This document shows, piece after piece, positions 1 through 6,754 of a stretch of DNA of 8,040 nucleotides. Origin of the DNA: Thiobacillus sp. UBA2186 (GTDB lineage: Bacteria > Pseudomonadota > Gammaproteobacteria > Burkholderiales > Thiobacillaceae); NCBI GenBank assembly GCA_002327405.1, contig DCVO01000060.1, positions 1 through 8,040 on the forward strand, written 5' to 3'. Positions within the stretch are counted from its first letter, which is position 1; each line of letters begins with the position of its first letter. The notes beneath the pieces are model-generated. The model saw only the letters and a program-made list of their open reading frames with translations, had not been told where the DNA came from and did not search any database. The position numbers and the translations under genes were made by a program.

Positions 1-946
1 CGATGGAGAGCCTGATGCCGATCTCGCGCGTCCGCTCCGTCACCGGGACGAGCATGATGTTCATGATGCCGATGCCGCCCACCAGCAGGCTCACCGCAGC
101 CACCGCACCGAGCAGCATGGTCATCACCTTGATGGTGCCGGTGAGTGTTTCGGCGATCTGGCGGGTGTCGAACACGGTGAAGTTGTCATCCTCGTTTTCC
201 GCGAGCCTGCGCCGTTCGCGCATGAGCTGCTCGATCTGCTTCTTCACCTTGTCGGTGGATGCCTCGTCGCGCACCGATACCATCAGGGTGCGCACGTCGG
301 TGTTGCCGGTGAGCCTGCGCTGTGCGGTCCTCAGCGGCATGACGATGGTGTCGTCCTGGTCCGTGCCCATTGCGGACTGCCCCTTGGCCGCGAGCAGGCC
401 GATGACTTCGCAGGAAAACTGCTTGACGCGGATTTCGCCGCCGATGGGGCTCTGATTGCCGAACAGTTCGCGCCGGATGGTTTCGCCGATGATGCACACG
501 GCCTTGCCGGCGTGCTCCTCGCTCTCGTTGAACACACGGCCATCGGCCAGTTTCCAGTTGCCGGCAATCAGGTAATCGGCGGTCGAGCCGGTGATGCTGG
601 TGGCCCAGTTGTTGGCGCCGGCGACCACGGTGACGGAGCGGTTGACGGTCGGCGCCACCACGCGGATGCCGCTGATCTGGTTTTTCAGCGCCTCGGCATC
701 GTCGAGCTTGAAGGCGGGTGCGCCGAGGAAACCGTAGCCGGCAAGGCGCTGTCCAGGCCGCACCGTGAGCAGGTTGGTGCCCAGGCTGGAAATCTGGTCG
801 GAAACCGCCTTGGTGGCGCCGTCGCCCAGGGTGACCATGGTGATCACCGCCGATACGCCGATGACGATGCCGAGGATGGTGAGGAAGGAGCGCAGCAGGT
901 TGCGGCGGATGGCGCGCAGGGCGAGCAGGAAAGTGTTCCAGATCAT
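1..946 (-). CDS. MacB-type ABC transporter permease, partial (C-terminus outside window)
   Basis: This is the inner-membrane permease of a MacAB-type tripartite efflux pump; the family couples ATP hydrolysis in the cytoplasm to substrate movement from the periplasm into an outer-membrane channel. The first 315 residues are visible, starting MIWNTFLLALRAIRRN. Transmembrane helix 1 spans about residues 19-40 (FLTILGIVIGVSAVITMVTL) and is followed by the family-typical GDGATKAV and LGTNLLTVRPG. The MacB periplasmic domain covers about 45-268. Helix 2 is near 272-300 (LLVGGIGIMNIMLV), followed by VTERTREIGIRLSI, the conserved FtsX/MacB loop. About 90 residues with the last two helices should lie beyond the window. 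The start is supported by GGAGG at 954-958 (spacer 7) and an ATGA overlap with the ATPase stop. Unlike E. coli MacB, no ATPase domain is fused to it. The exported substrate cannot be read from sequence. Confidence 0.93.
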   Translation of the reverse strand, partial: MIWNTFLLALRAIRRNLLRSFLTILGIVIGVSAVITMVTLGDGATKAVSDQISSLGTNLLTVRPGQRLAGYGFLGAPAFKLDDAEALKNQISGIRVVAPTVNRSVTVVAGANNWATSITGSTADYLIAGNWKLADGRVFNESEEHAGKAVCIIGETIRRELFGNQSPIGGEIRVKQFSCEVIGLLAAKGQSAMGTDQDDTIVMPLRTAQRRLTGNTDVRTLMVSVRDEASTDKVKKQIEQLMRERRRLAENEDDNFTVFDTRQIAETLTGTIKVMTMLLGAVAAVSLLVGGIGIMNIMLVPVTERTREIGIRLSI

Positions 947-1662
947 GGCTTCGCCTCCGCGTTGGCTTCGTCGCTGGCCACGCGGCCGTCCTTGAAATGA
1001 ACTGTCCGCTGCGCACAGGCCGCGATGTCGTGCTCGTGCGTCACCATCAGCACGGTAATGCCGCGCTCGCGGTTGAGGCCGGTGATCAGTTCCATGATCT
1101 CGTGGCTGGTTTGGGTGTCGAGATTGCCCGTGGGTTCGTCGGCCAGCAGCACCGCGGGGCGGGTGACGATGGCGCGCGCGATGGCGACACGCTGCTGCTG
1201 GCCGCCGGAGAGCTCGGATGGAGTGTGGTGTTCCCAGCCCTTGAGGCCCACGGCTTCCAGGGCTTCGCGCGAGGCGGCGTGGCGGGCGGCGGCGGGCTCG
1301 CCGCGGTAGAGCAGGGGCAGTTCCACGTTCTCCAGCGCGGTGGTGCGCGCCAGCAGGTTGAAGCCCTGGAACACGAAGCCGAGGTAATTGCGGCGCAGCA
1401 GCGCGCGCTGGTTGCGCGTAAGTTGCTCAACTGCCACGCCATCGTACAGGTAAGTGCCGCTGGTGGGCGTGTCGAGACAGCCGAGGATGTTCATCACCGT
1501 GGACTTGCCCGAGCCGCTCGGCCCCATGATGGCGACGAATTCGCCGTCCGCGATTTCCAGGTCCACGCCGCGCAGGGCCTGGAAGGCCGCCATGCCCTGG
1601 CCGTAGGTCTTGGTGATGGCGGCCAGCCGGATCAGCGGCTCGGGCCCGGGTGGGGCACTCAT
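943..1662 (-). CDS. MacB/LolD-type ABC transporter ATP-binding protein
   Basis: This 239-residue cytoplasmic ATPase powers the neighbouring permease. All ABC motifs are intact: Walker A GPSGSGKST at 47-55, Q-loop glutamine in VFQGFNLL near 99, signature LSGGQQQR at 151-158, Walker B VLLADEP at 171-177 with the catalytic glutamate, D-loop GNLD at 179-182, and H-loop histidine in VTHEHD at 209. The signature form and the NILGCLDTPTSG stretch after Walker A are typical of the MacB/LolD/FtsE group. Length is normal for a stand-alone subunit of this group. The ATG at 1662 lies 13 bases after the adaptor stop and has only a weak purine-rich upstream sequence, which suggests translation by coupling from the adaptor. 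Its stop overlaps the permease start by 4 bases. The three partner genes argue for efflux of the MacAB kind rather than lipoprotein release (LolCDE). Confidence 0.96.
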   Translation of the reverse strand: MSAPPGPEPLIRLAAITKTYGQGMAAFQALRGVDLEIADGEFVAIMGPSGSGKSTVMNILGCLDTPTSGTYLYDGVAVEQLTRNQRALLRRNYLGFVFQGFNLLARTTALENVELPLLYRGEPAAARHAASREALEAVGLKGWEHHTPSELSGGQQQRVAIARAIVTRPAVLLADEPTGNLDTQTSHEIMELITGLNRERGITVLMVTHEHDIAACAQRTVHFKDGRVASDEANAEAKP

Positions 1663-1675
1663 TTGGCGGCTTCGC

Positions 1676-2974
1676 TCATTTGGCCGGCGTGGCCGAATCG
1701 GTAATCACCAGCATGCCGGGCTTCAGCTCGCCTTCCAGCACTTCGGTCATGCGGCCGTTGGTGAGTCCGGTCTGGATCTGCACGGGGACGGGCTGGCCGT
1801 CCTTCAGCACCCATACGCGCTTGCCGCCCTTTTCATCGCCGTTGCGCGGGGCGCGCGTGCTGGCTGTACGCGGCATGCGCGGCAGCAGGGAGCCGAGAAT
1901 GCCGCCGGAATCGGCTTTCCTGGCGCCGTTCGCGGAAGGCGTGAAGCGCAGCGCCGCGTTGGGCACGAGCAGGGCGTTTTCCCGCACGGCTGTGTTGATC
2001 TCGGCGGTGGCGGTCATGCCCGGTCGCAGGCTCAGGTCGTCGTTGCTGACCTTGAGCACCGTGGGATAGGACACCACGCCTTCGGTCACCTGCGAGCCGT
2101 AGCTCACGCGGCTGATGTTGGCCGGGTACTTGCGGCCCGGATAGGCGTCCACGCTGAAGCTGGCTTTCTGTCCGGCCTTGACCTGGCCGACGTCCGCCTC
2201 GTCCACATCCACTTCCAGTTCCATCTGCGAGAGATCCTCGGCCAGGGTGAACAGCACCGGTGTCTGCAGCGAAGCGGCCACGGTCTGGCCCGGCTCGACT
2301 TTTCTGGCCAGCACCACGCCGTTGATGGGCGAGCGGATGCTGGCCTTGGCAAGATTGGTCTCGTCCGAGCTCAGGGTGGCGCGTGCCTGGGTCACGCTGG
2401 CCCTGGTGCTGGCGAGGTTGGCCTCGGCGCGAGCCAGTACGGCCTCGGCGTTTTCCATTTCGGCCTTCGAGGGCACCTTGCCGCCGGAGAGCCTGAACAC
2501 TTCCTGCAGACGGTTGAGGCTGGCGCGCGATTCGGTGAGCGTGGCCTCGGCCTGGCGCACGCCGGCCTCGGCCGCGGTCAGCGCGGCGCGCGACTTGGCG
2601 ATCTGGTCACTGAGCTTGGATATGTCGAGGCGTGCCAGCACCTGGCCCTTGCTCACGCGGTCGTTGATGTCGACCAGCACCGTGTCGACGATGCCCGAGA
2701 GTTCGCTGCCAACGTCCACCTGGTTGGTGGGCTGCAGGTTGCCGGTGGCGGAGACTGAGACTTCGAGGTGGCCGCGCTCGACCGTTGCCGTTTCAAAGCG
2801 CGGGGCCTTGGCCTCGTCATCGGAGCCAATGAAGAAAAAACCGATCGCGGCCGCGAGCACCAGCGCTGCGCTGCCCAGCCAAATCCACCGGCGCGAAAGC
2901 AATCTTGAGTCCTTCCGCAGCAGTCCCTTCAGGGATTCTTTCTGGTGGGCGGGCGGAGTATTTGAAGTCGTCAT
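1676..2974 (-). CDS. HlyD/MacA-family periplasmic adaptor (membrane fusion protein)
   Basis: This 432-residue adaptor bridges the inner-membrane ABC permease and the outer-membrane channel. A basic N-terminus precedes one membrane anchor at about 30-49 (WIWLGSAALVLAAAIGFFFI); there is no lipobox. The split biotinyl/lipoyl-like domain is seen in VGSELSGIVDTVLVDIND (88-105) and again in IRSPINGVVLARKVEPGQTV (213-232). Between them, about 118-210, is an Ala/Glu/Arg-rich coiled-coil hairpin that would contact the outer-membrane channel. A beta-barrel domain follows (about 248-330, with LRPGMTATAEI), then the membrane-proximal domain to the end (VWVLKDGQPVPVQIQTG). Residues about 345-385 form a basic, Ser/Pro/Gly-rich insert between the barrel and the last domain. 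The start is set by AAGGA at 2981-2985 (spacer 6) and an ATGA overlap with the outer-membrane gene. MacA-like is the best name; substrate is unknown. Confidence 0.94.
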   Translation of the reverse strand: MTTSNTPPAHQKESLKGLLRKDSRLLSRRWIWLGSAALVLAAAIGFFFIGSDDEAKAPRFETATVERGHLEVSVSATGNLQPTNQVDVGSELSGIVDTVLVDINDRVSKGQVLARLDISKLSDQIAKSRAALTAAEAGVRQAEATLTESRASLNRLQEVFRLSGGKVPSKAEMENAEAVLARAEANLASTRASVTQARATLSSDETNLAKASIRSPINGVVLARKVEPGQTVAASLQTPVLFTLAEDLSQMELEVDVDEADVGQVKAGQKASFSVDAYPGRKYPANISRVSYGSQVTEGVVSYPTVLKVSNDDLSLRPGMTATAEINTAVRENALLVPNAALRFTPSANGARKADSGGILGSLLPRMPRTASTRAPRNGDEKGGKRVWVLKDGQPVPVQIQTGLTNGRMTEVLEGELKPGMLVITDSATPAK

Positions 2975-4497
2975 GTGGCTTCCTTGCCGTCAGAAGTGCC
3001 GGGCGACACGCCGCCGCGCCGAGATTGATTTTCGGGCGGGGTCCAGCCCCCGCCCAGGGCCTTGTACAGCCGGATCAGCGCCGAGATGCCGTCGGCGCGG
3101 GTGCTGGCGAGGCTGTCTTCGATGGACAGCACGCTGCGCTCGGTATCCAGCACGGACTGGAAATCGATGAGGCCGGCGCTGTACTGGTTGCGCGCCAGCA
3201 GCGCGGCATTGCGCGCGGATTCTGCCGCGATCGCCAGCGCCTGCTCGCGCTCGCGGCTGCGGGCAAGCGCGACGAGCGCGTTCTCGACATCGTCCAGCGC
3301 GGTGAGCATGGCCCGTTCGTAATCGATCTGGGCTTGTTCGCGCACGGCATCCTGGATCTCGACCTGGGCGCGCAAACGTCCGGCGTTGAAGATCGGCGCG
3401 CCGATGCCGGCAAGCAGCGAATAGGTTCCGGCGCCGCCGCTGCCGAGCGCGCTGAAGGTCAGCGCTTCCAGGCCGATGGAACCGGACAGGCTGAAGCTGG
3501 GGTAGCGTGCCGCTTCGGCGGCGCCGACGCGCGCGGTTTCCGCTGCCAGCCTGCGTTCCGCCGAGCGCACATCGGGGCGCTGGCGCAGGGTGTCGGCGGG
3601 GATGCCGACCGCGACCGAAGCCGGCGCGGAAGGTAAAGACGCGGGCGGCTCAAGCTGCCCGTACAGGCTGCCCGGCAACCGGCCCAGCAGGATGGAAAGC
3701 CGGTGCTCGGCCTCGGCAAAACTTCTTTCCAGGCTGGGAATCTGCGCGCGGGTTTGTTCATAATTGGCGCGCGCCTGCTCCACGTCCTGGCTGCCGACCA
3801 GGCCCGCCTGCGCGCGCCACTCGGTGAGTTGCAGGGTTTCGGCCTGGCTGGCGAGATTGTCGCGCGCAATCTTCAGCCGCATCTGGAAGGTGCGCAGTTC
3901 AATGTAATTGAGCGCGACTTCGGCCGCCAGCGAAACCCGGGTGTCATATAGCCCGGCCTCGCTCGATTCGAGGTCGGCGTTTGCCGCCTCGATGCTGCGG
4001 CGCGTGCCGCCGAACACATCCAGCTCCCAGCTTGCATCGAAGCCGGCACTGAAGGTGTTGCGTGCCGTGCCGCCGCCCGTTTCCTCGCTGGACTTGCTGC
4101 GCCGTGCATCGGCGGATGCAGTCAGCTCGGGATACAAGCCGGCAGCGGCCACGGCACGGCGCGCGCGCGATTCGCGCAGGCGCGCCTGTGCGCTGCGAAT
4201 ATCGGGGCTGGAACGCAGGGACTGTTCCACCAGTTCCGACAGCAAGGGGTCATTGAAGGCGCGCCACCACTGGCTCAAATCGCCGGCCGAGCCGGCATGG
4301 GCGACTTCCCTGCCGGCGCCGAGCTGAAACCAGCCGTCGGATGAAACCGGAGCGGGCGTCTGATAATCCGGCCCGACCATGGCGCAACCGCTCAGCAGGC
4401 TGAGCAAAACGGGAAGAGCGGCCGGAATGTTTTTCATTTTGCGAGCGGAATGCTTTTCCTTGAGAGCCTGGGTTGCATGCACAGTTCCCTGCGTCAT
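2971..4497 (-). CDS. NodT/TolC-type outer-membrane efflux lipoprotein
   Basis: This is the outer-membrane channel of the efflux system, first gene of the operon. It has a lipoprotein signal with lipobox LLSGC (Cys38 in this numbering), followed by AMVGPDYQTPAP, the hallmark start of NodT-family outer-membrane factors. Two OEP repeats fill about 75-270 and 290-490, each with long Ala/Arg/Glu-rich helices such as SPDIRSAQARLRESRARRA and RQRPDVRSAERRLAAETAR. The residue total (508) is slightly above the usual 450-500. The first ATG (4497) has only a weak AGG 11 bases upstream. An internal ATG at 4437 would begin MKNIPAALPV and give a standard 17-residue type II signal peptide, but it has no well-placed ribosome binding site, so the start is uncertain. 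The region just upstream (about 4508-4530) is AT-rich and probably holds the operon promoter, though no clear -35/-10 pair is visible. Confidence 0.94.
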   Translation of the reverse strand: MTQGTVHATQALKEKHSARKMKNIPAALPVLLSLLSGCAMVGPDYQTPAPVSSDGWFQLGAGREVAHAGSAGDLSQWWRAFNDPLLSELVEQSLRSSPDIRSAQARLRESRARRAVAAAGLYPELTASADARRSKSSEETGGGTARNTFSAGFDASWELDVFGGTRRSIEAANADLESSEAGLYDTRVSLAAEVALNYIELRTFQMRLKIARDNLASQAETLQLTEWRAQAGLVGSQDVEQARANYEQTRAQIPSLERSFAEAEHRLSILLGRLPGSLYGQLEPPASLPSAPASVAVGIPADTLRQRPDVRSAERRLAAETARVGAAEAARYPSFSLSGSIGLEALTFSALGSGGAGTYSLLAGIGAPIFNAGRLRAQVEIQDAVREQAQIDYERAMLTALDDVENALVALARSREREQALAIAAESARNAALLARNQYSAGLIDFQSVLDTERSVLSIEDSLASTRADGISALIRLYKALGGGWTPPENQSRRGGVSPGTSDGKEAT

Positions 4498-4566
4498 CGC
4501 GAAGATTGCCTACTTATTAAGAATAGCGATTCATGCGCCGCTGGCCCTGGCTCCATGCGCAAATGA

Positions 4567-4596
4567 AAGCGCCCCCGGCGTGCTCCGGGGGCGCTT
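4567..4596 (-). terminator. Rho-independent terminator of the ygfZ-DUF4936-CsgG-like operon
   Basis: There is a perfect 12-base inverted repeat, AAGCGCCCCCGG and CCGGGGGCGCTT, with a 6-base loop. On the minus strand the stem is followed by CTTTCATTTG, a moderately T-rich run. It starts about 20 bases after the stop of the CsgG-like gene at 4617 and lies upstream of the efflux operon, so it should end transcription from the former. The plus strand lacks a matching T-run after the stem. Confidence 0.85.
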
Positions 4597-4616
4597 CGTT
4601 GTGCGAATCGGCGCGT

Positions 4617-5141
4617 CTACTTCCTGACCAGGATTTTTTCCACCCAGCCTTCGCCGCCGTTGCCCTGCACGGACATGAAGCCGTTCTTCTCCTCGCCGGT
4701 GAAGATGACTTCCTCGCCCTTGGCCAGGCTGGCCACGACCTTGGAGGTCTTGCTCGGCTGGCTGTACATCTTGAGGCCGCCTGCAACCACGCTCGCCACT
4801 GAACCGAATACCCCGAAGCCGCCGGGCGCGGCGCCGCCGCCGCCGGAATCCTTGCTGGAGAACACCGCGTCGGGGGTCGGCACGTAGTCGGCGGTGACCA
4901 TCTGGCCCTTGCCCATGTTGGATCCGGCGCGCAGTTCGCCGGATTCCGCCAACTGGCGCTCCTGCATGATGTTGTTCATGGCGCGGCCGCGTTCGACCAG
5001 CACGAAGCAGTTGGACTGCTGCACCATCATGCGGATCACGCCGGTGGGCGAAGGCAGGCCGTATTGGAGAAGGCGGGAGATCACGGCGTCCTGCGCCTCG
5101 GCCACGGTCAGGGTGCCGTAGGGCTTGTCGCACTTTTCCAA
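4617..5141 (-). CDS. CsgG/HfaB-like protein with C-terminal SH3-like domain, body of a frameshifted gene
   Basis: This open stretch encodes 174 residues from a TTG codon, but the true start is probably the signal peptide in another frame at 5299. Residues 1-95 resemble the CsgG/HfaB family (curli or holdfast secretion-associated outer-membrane proteins): CDKPYGTLTV (4-13), GLPSPTGVIRMMVQQSNCF (28-46), then VERGRAMNNIMQERQLAESG (49-68), comparable to the ERxxLxNxxxER block of CsgG. A Gly-rich stretch (99-122) follows. The end, 123-174, is a bacterial SH3-like domain (KMYSQPSKTSKVVASLAKGE, GFMSVQG, EGWVEK). Upstream of the TTG this frame stays open but has no usable start or ribosome site. From memory, related proteins are longer between the Gly-rich part and the SH3 part, so an internal deletion is possible. 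A role in secretion or envelope assembly is inference. It ends at the terminator 4567-4596. Confidence 0.75.
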   Translation of the reverse strand: MEKCDKPYGTLTVAEAQDAVISRLLQYGLPSPTGVIRMMVQQSNCFVLVERGRAMNNIMQERQLAESGELRAGSNMGKGQMVTADYVPTPDAVFSSKDSGGGGAAPGGFGVFGSVASVVAGGLKMYSQPSKTSKVVASLAKGEEVIFTGEEKNGFMSVQGNGGEGWVEKILVRK

Positions 5142-5299
5142 TTCCTTGCTTCGCCCTGGGCGCCGTCGGGGCCGGAAGGCTGGCCGGCATCCTGCTCGCC
5201 GCCCGGTTTGAAATCGAACAGGCCGGCGTGGGCTGGGGCAATCAGGGCCGGGCTCATGAACAGACTGGCGATGAGCGCAGGGGCAAGCTTCTTCTTCAT
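5108..5299 (-). pseudogene. Signal-peptide leader of the frameshifted CsgG-like gene
   Basis: This 63-residue frame has a strong start and a textbook Sec signal peptide, MKKKLAPALIASLFMSPALI followed by APAHA, with likely cleavage after AHA before GLFDF. It then runs through a Gly/Pro/Asp-rich linker and ends in unrelated residues (SATSPTAP) at a TGA. The overlapping minus-strand frame at 4617-5141 carries the conserved domain but no leader. Joining them needs a shift of one base somewhere in about 5142-5225, equal to one lost base. I see no credible programmed slippery heptamer: the candidate region around TGG AAA AGT does not re-pair well in the -1 frame. A sequencing error in a GC-rich run or a real inactivating mutation are both possible. 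If the sequence is correct, the protein body would not be exported. Confidence 0.7.
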
Positions 5300-5305
5300 G
5301 GTTCT

Positions 5306-5310
5306 TCCTT
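5306..5310 (-). promoter_or_regulatory. Ribosome binding site for the CsgG-like leader
   Basis: AAGGA reads on the minus strand, 6 bases before the ATG at 5299. It is far better placed than anything near the TTG at 5141, so it marks 5299 as the original start of the broken gene. Confidence 0.75.
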
Positions 5311-5354
5311 TGCGTCGTGCGTGATGAGGGTAAGTCCAGGAAAAGTTTAAACCA

Positions 5355-5678
5355 TTAAGCTTTCAGGTTGGAACCTTGGCGACAGGCTGCTGCGGGGGCG
5401 TTGTCGTCGAGGAAACATTCGGTGTGGCGCGGGCTGTTCAGAAACATGGCAAGGTCGAATTCGTCCACGGCCTGGCCCAGCAAACGTTCGAAGCGTTCGG
5501 GTTCGGCTACGTCTTCGTAGATTTCCATCCACAGGCCGGTTTCGTCGCGTTTTTTCAGCAGACGTCCCGCCACCCCGCTGCGGCAGGCCAGCCGCGCCTG
5601 CATGCTGCGCACCAGGGTTTCGGCCTCGCCGGCATTGTTTTCGCTGACGCGGTAATAGATGTAGTAATTCAGGCTCAA
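5355..5678 (-). CDS. DUF4936 family protein
   Basis: This small cytoplasmic protein (107 residues) has no signal peptide or membrane segment. Recognisable family features are the N-terminal strand NYYIYYRV (4-11), the helix LVRSMQARLACRSGVAGRLL (22-41), the strand LWMEIYEDV (49-57), and RHTECF (84-89). The layout resembles a short alpha/beta ferredoxin-like or antibiotic-biosynthesis-monooxygenase-like fold, but its function is unknown to me. The start is a TTG whose last bases form the TGA stop of ygfZ (TTGA overlap), with no good ribosome site of its own; translation coupled to ygfZ is likely. No in-frame ATG occurs before residue 26. The constant pairing with ygfZ hints at a related role, which is inference. 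The product ends 55 bases before the CsgG-like start, with no terminator between. Confidence 0.85.
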   Translation of the reverse strand: MSLNYYIYYRVSENNAGEAETLVRSMQARLACRSGVAGRLLKKRDETGLWMEIYEDVAEPERFERLLGQAVDEFDLAMFLNSPRHTECFLDDNAPAAACRQGSNLKA

Positions 5679-6709
5679 GTCAGGGCGTAGGGCTGCGCCT
5701 TGAGGGAAAGTACCGGGCCGTCCGGGGATTTCCAGTGGATGGGTTGCCCGGCGGCCACGCTCTCGATCTGTGCCACCGCCAATAAGTCGAAGCCGCCGGC
5801 CGGGGCAGGCGCGGCGTTGACCACCATGCCCGAGGCCTGGCCTTCCATGTCAGGGGTGTAGAGGTTGTCGCCGGCGGCCGGCACCTCATCGCCGTCGAGG
5901 TGAGCGAGATACATGCGTCGCTTGAGCTTGCCGAGATACTGGGTGCGCGCCACGATTTCCTGGCCGGGGTAGCAGCCTTTCTGGAAGCTGACGCCGCCCA
6001 GCACTTCCCAGTTCACCATCTGCGGCACGAATTCCTCCTGGGTGGCGGCCACGATCATGGGAATGCCGTTGCAGAGCCGCAGCCAGTCCCACACTGCGGT
6101 GCCCACGGGGGTGGCGTGTCTGGCCAGCGCCGTCCACACGGCGGGCGCCTTGTCGGGGGCGACCGACAGCACGAACTTGTCCGCACCGATGCGCACCGTC
6201 AGGCCCTGCTCATTGGCCCTGGTCTTCATCGCGTCCTCGGGCAGGGACAGGCCGGCATCATTCAGCGCGGCGGCAGCCTGCGGCCCGGCCAGCACCAGGC
6301 GCACGTTCTCGCCGGTGGCATCGCGCGCAGTGACCCTGGAACGCAGGATGAACATCTTCAGGCGCTTCAGCACCGCTTCGCGGATGTCGCCCGACATCTG
6401 CAAACAGGTGTCTGCGCCGTGCTTCCACATCAGGAAATTCGCCAGCATGCGGCCTTTGGCCGAGCAATAGCCGTTCCAGGCGGCGGCGTCGGCTGACAGG
6501 CCACGCACGTCGTTGGTGAACTGGCCTTGCAGGAATTCGGCGGTATCCTCGCCGGAAAAGGCCAGCAGGCCCAGTTGCGAGAGATCCGCCAGCACCGTGC
6601 CGTTCTGCGCCGCGGCCAGTTCCTCTGCCGGTTTGCCGAAATCGAGCACGCGGCCGTCGCCGATGCGCGCGCCCTGTTGGGTAAGAAAGTCTTGCCAGCT
6701 GGGAGTCAT
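5675..6709 (-). CDS. ygfZ: YgfZ, folate-binding iron-sulfur cluster maintenance protein
   Basis: This 344-residue protein is related to the glycine-cleavage T-protein (GcvT fold). In E. coli, YgfZ binds tetrahydrofolate and supports iron-sulfur enzymes such as the tRNA-modifying MiaB. The diagnostic motif KGCYPGQE is at 244-251 with the essential-type cysteine at 246, followed by IVARTQYLGKLKRRMY. The N-terminal domain shows FLQGQFTNDVRGL (59-71) and CSAKGRMLANFLMW (82-95), both typical. Length is normal for the longer proteobacterial form. The open frame extends upstream to 6823, but the ATG at 6709 is preferred because AAGGA lies 10 bases upstream and the extra 38 residues look non-native and would overlap the divergent ygfX-like gene. 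It is first in a likely operon with DUF4936 and the CsgG-like gene. Confidence 0.95.
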   Translation of the reverse strand: MTPSWQDFLTQQGARIGDGRVLDFGKPAEELAAAQNGTVLADLSQLGLLAFSGEDTAEFLQGQFTNDVRGLSADAAAWNGYCSAKGRMLANFLMWKHGADTCLQMSGDIREAVLKRLKMFILRSRVTARDATGENVRLVLAGPQAAAALNDAGLSLPEDAMKTRANEQGLTVRIGADKFVLSVAPDKAPAVWTALARHATPVGTAVWDWLRLCNGIPMIVAATQEEFVPQMVNWEVLGGVSFQKGCYPGQEIVARTQYLGKLKRRMYLAHLDGDEVPAAGDNLYTPDMEGQASGMVVNAAPAPAGGFDLLAVAQIESVAAGQPIHWKSPDGPVLSLKAQPYALT

Positions 6710-6719
6710 GGTGGTGCAA

Positions 6720-6724
6720 TCCTT
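6720..6724 (-). promoter_or_regulatory. Ribosome binding site deciding the ygfZ start
   Basis: AAGGA on the minus strand lies 10 bases before the ATG at 6709. It favours this start over the longer reading frame that begins at 6823. Confidence 0.6.
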
Positions 6725-6748
6725 GGAAGATATTGGAAGTTCTGGAAA
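6723..6748. repeat. Three phased TGGAA repeats in the ygfZ/ygfX divergent gap
   Basis: TTGGAAG occurs at 6723-6729 and again at 6733-6739, and TGGAA recurs at 6743-6747, so the units sit 10 and 9 bases apart, close to one helical turn. They fill most of the 45-base gap between the divergent starts and overlap the ribosome binding sites of both genes. The repeats may be a protein-binding array or chance; nothing else identifies a ligand. Confidence 0.35.
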
Positions 6749-6754
6749 TTCTAC

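Noticed and set aside
186..1016. Minus-strand frame rich in Arg, His and Pro overlapping the permease
   Set aside because: It is a shifted reading of the MacB permease; the correct frame gives conserved permease sequence without interruption from 946 to 1.
1610..2758. Long plus-strand open frame of 382 codons opposite the adaptor gene
   Set aside because: It is antisense to a clear HlyD/MacA-type gene, its product is His/Gly/Ala-rich with no recognisable domain, and GC-rich codon use routinely opens such antisense frames.
5130..5150. Possible programmed -1 frameshift site joining the two CsgG-like frames
   Set aside because: The A-rich run reads TGG AAA AGT in the leader frame; a -1 slip would re-pair poorly and there is no X XXY YYZ heptamer or clear downstream stimulatory hairpin.
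4531..5241. Third minus-strand frame over the CsgG-like gene
   Set aside because: The product is Arg/Pro-rich and low in hydrophobic residues, a typical shadow; the domain-bearing frame is 4617-5141.
5345..5352. Palindrome GTTTAAAC between DUF4936 and the CsgG-like gene
   Set aside because: An 8-base palindrome with no second half-site, spacing pattern or promoter context is expected by chance.
6527..6754. Upstream extension of the YgfX frame into the ygfZ coding region
   Set aside because: It is antisense to ygfZ and does not match the family; the ATG at 6755 gives the conserved YgfX N-terminus.
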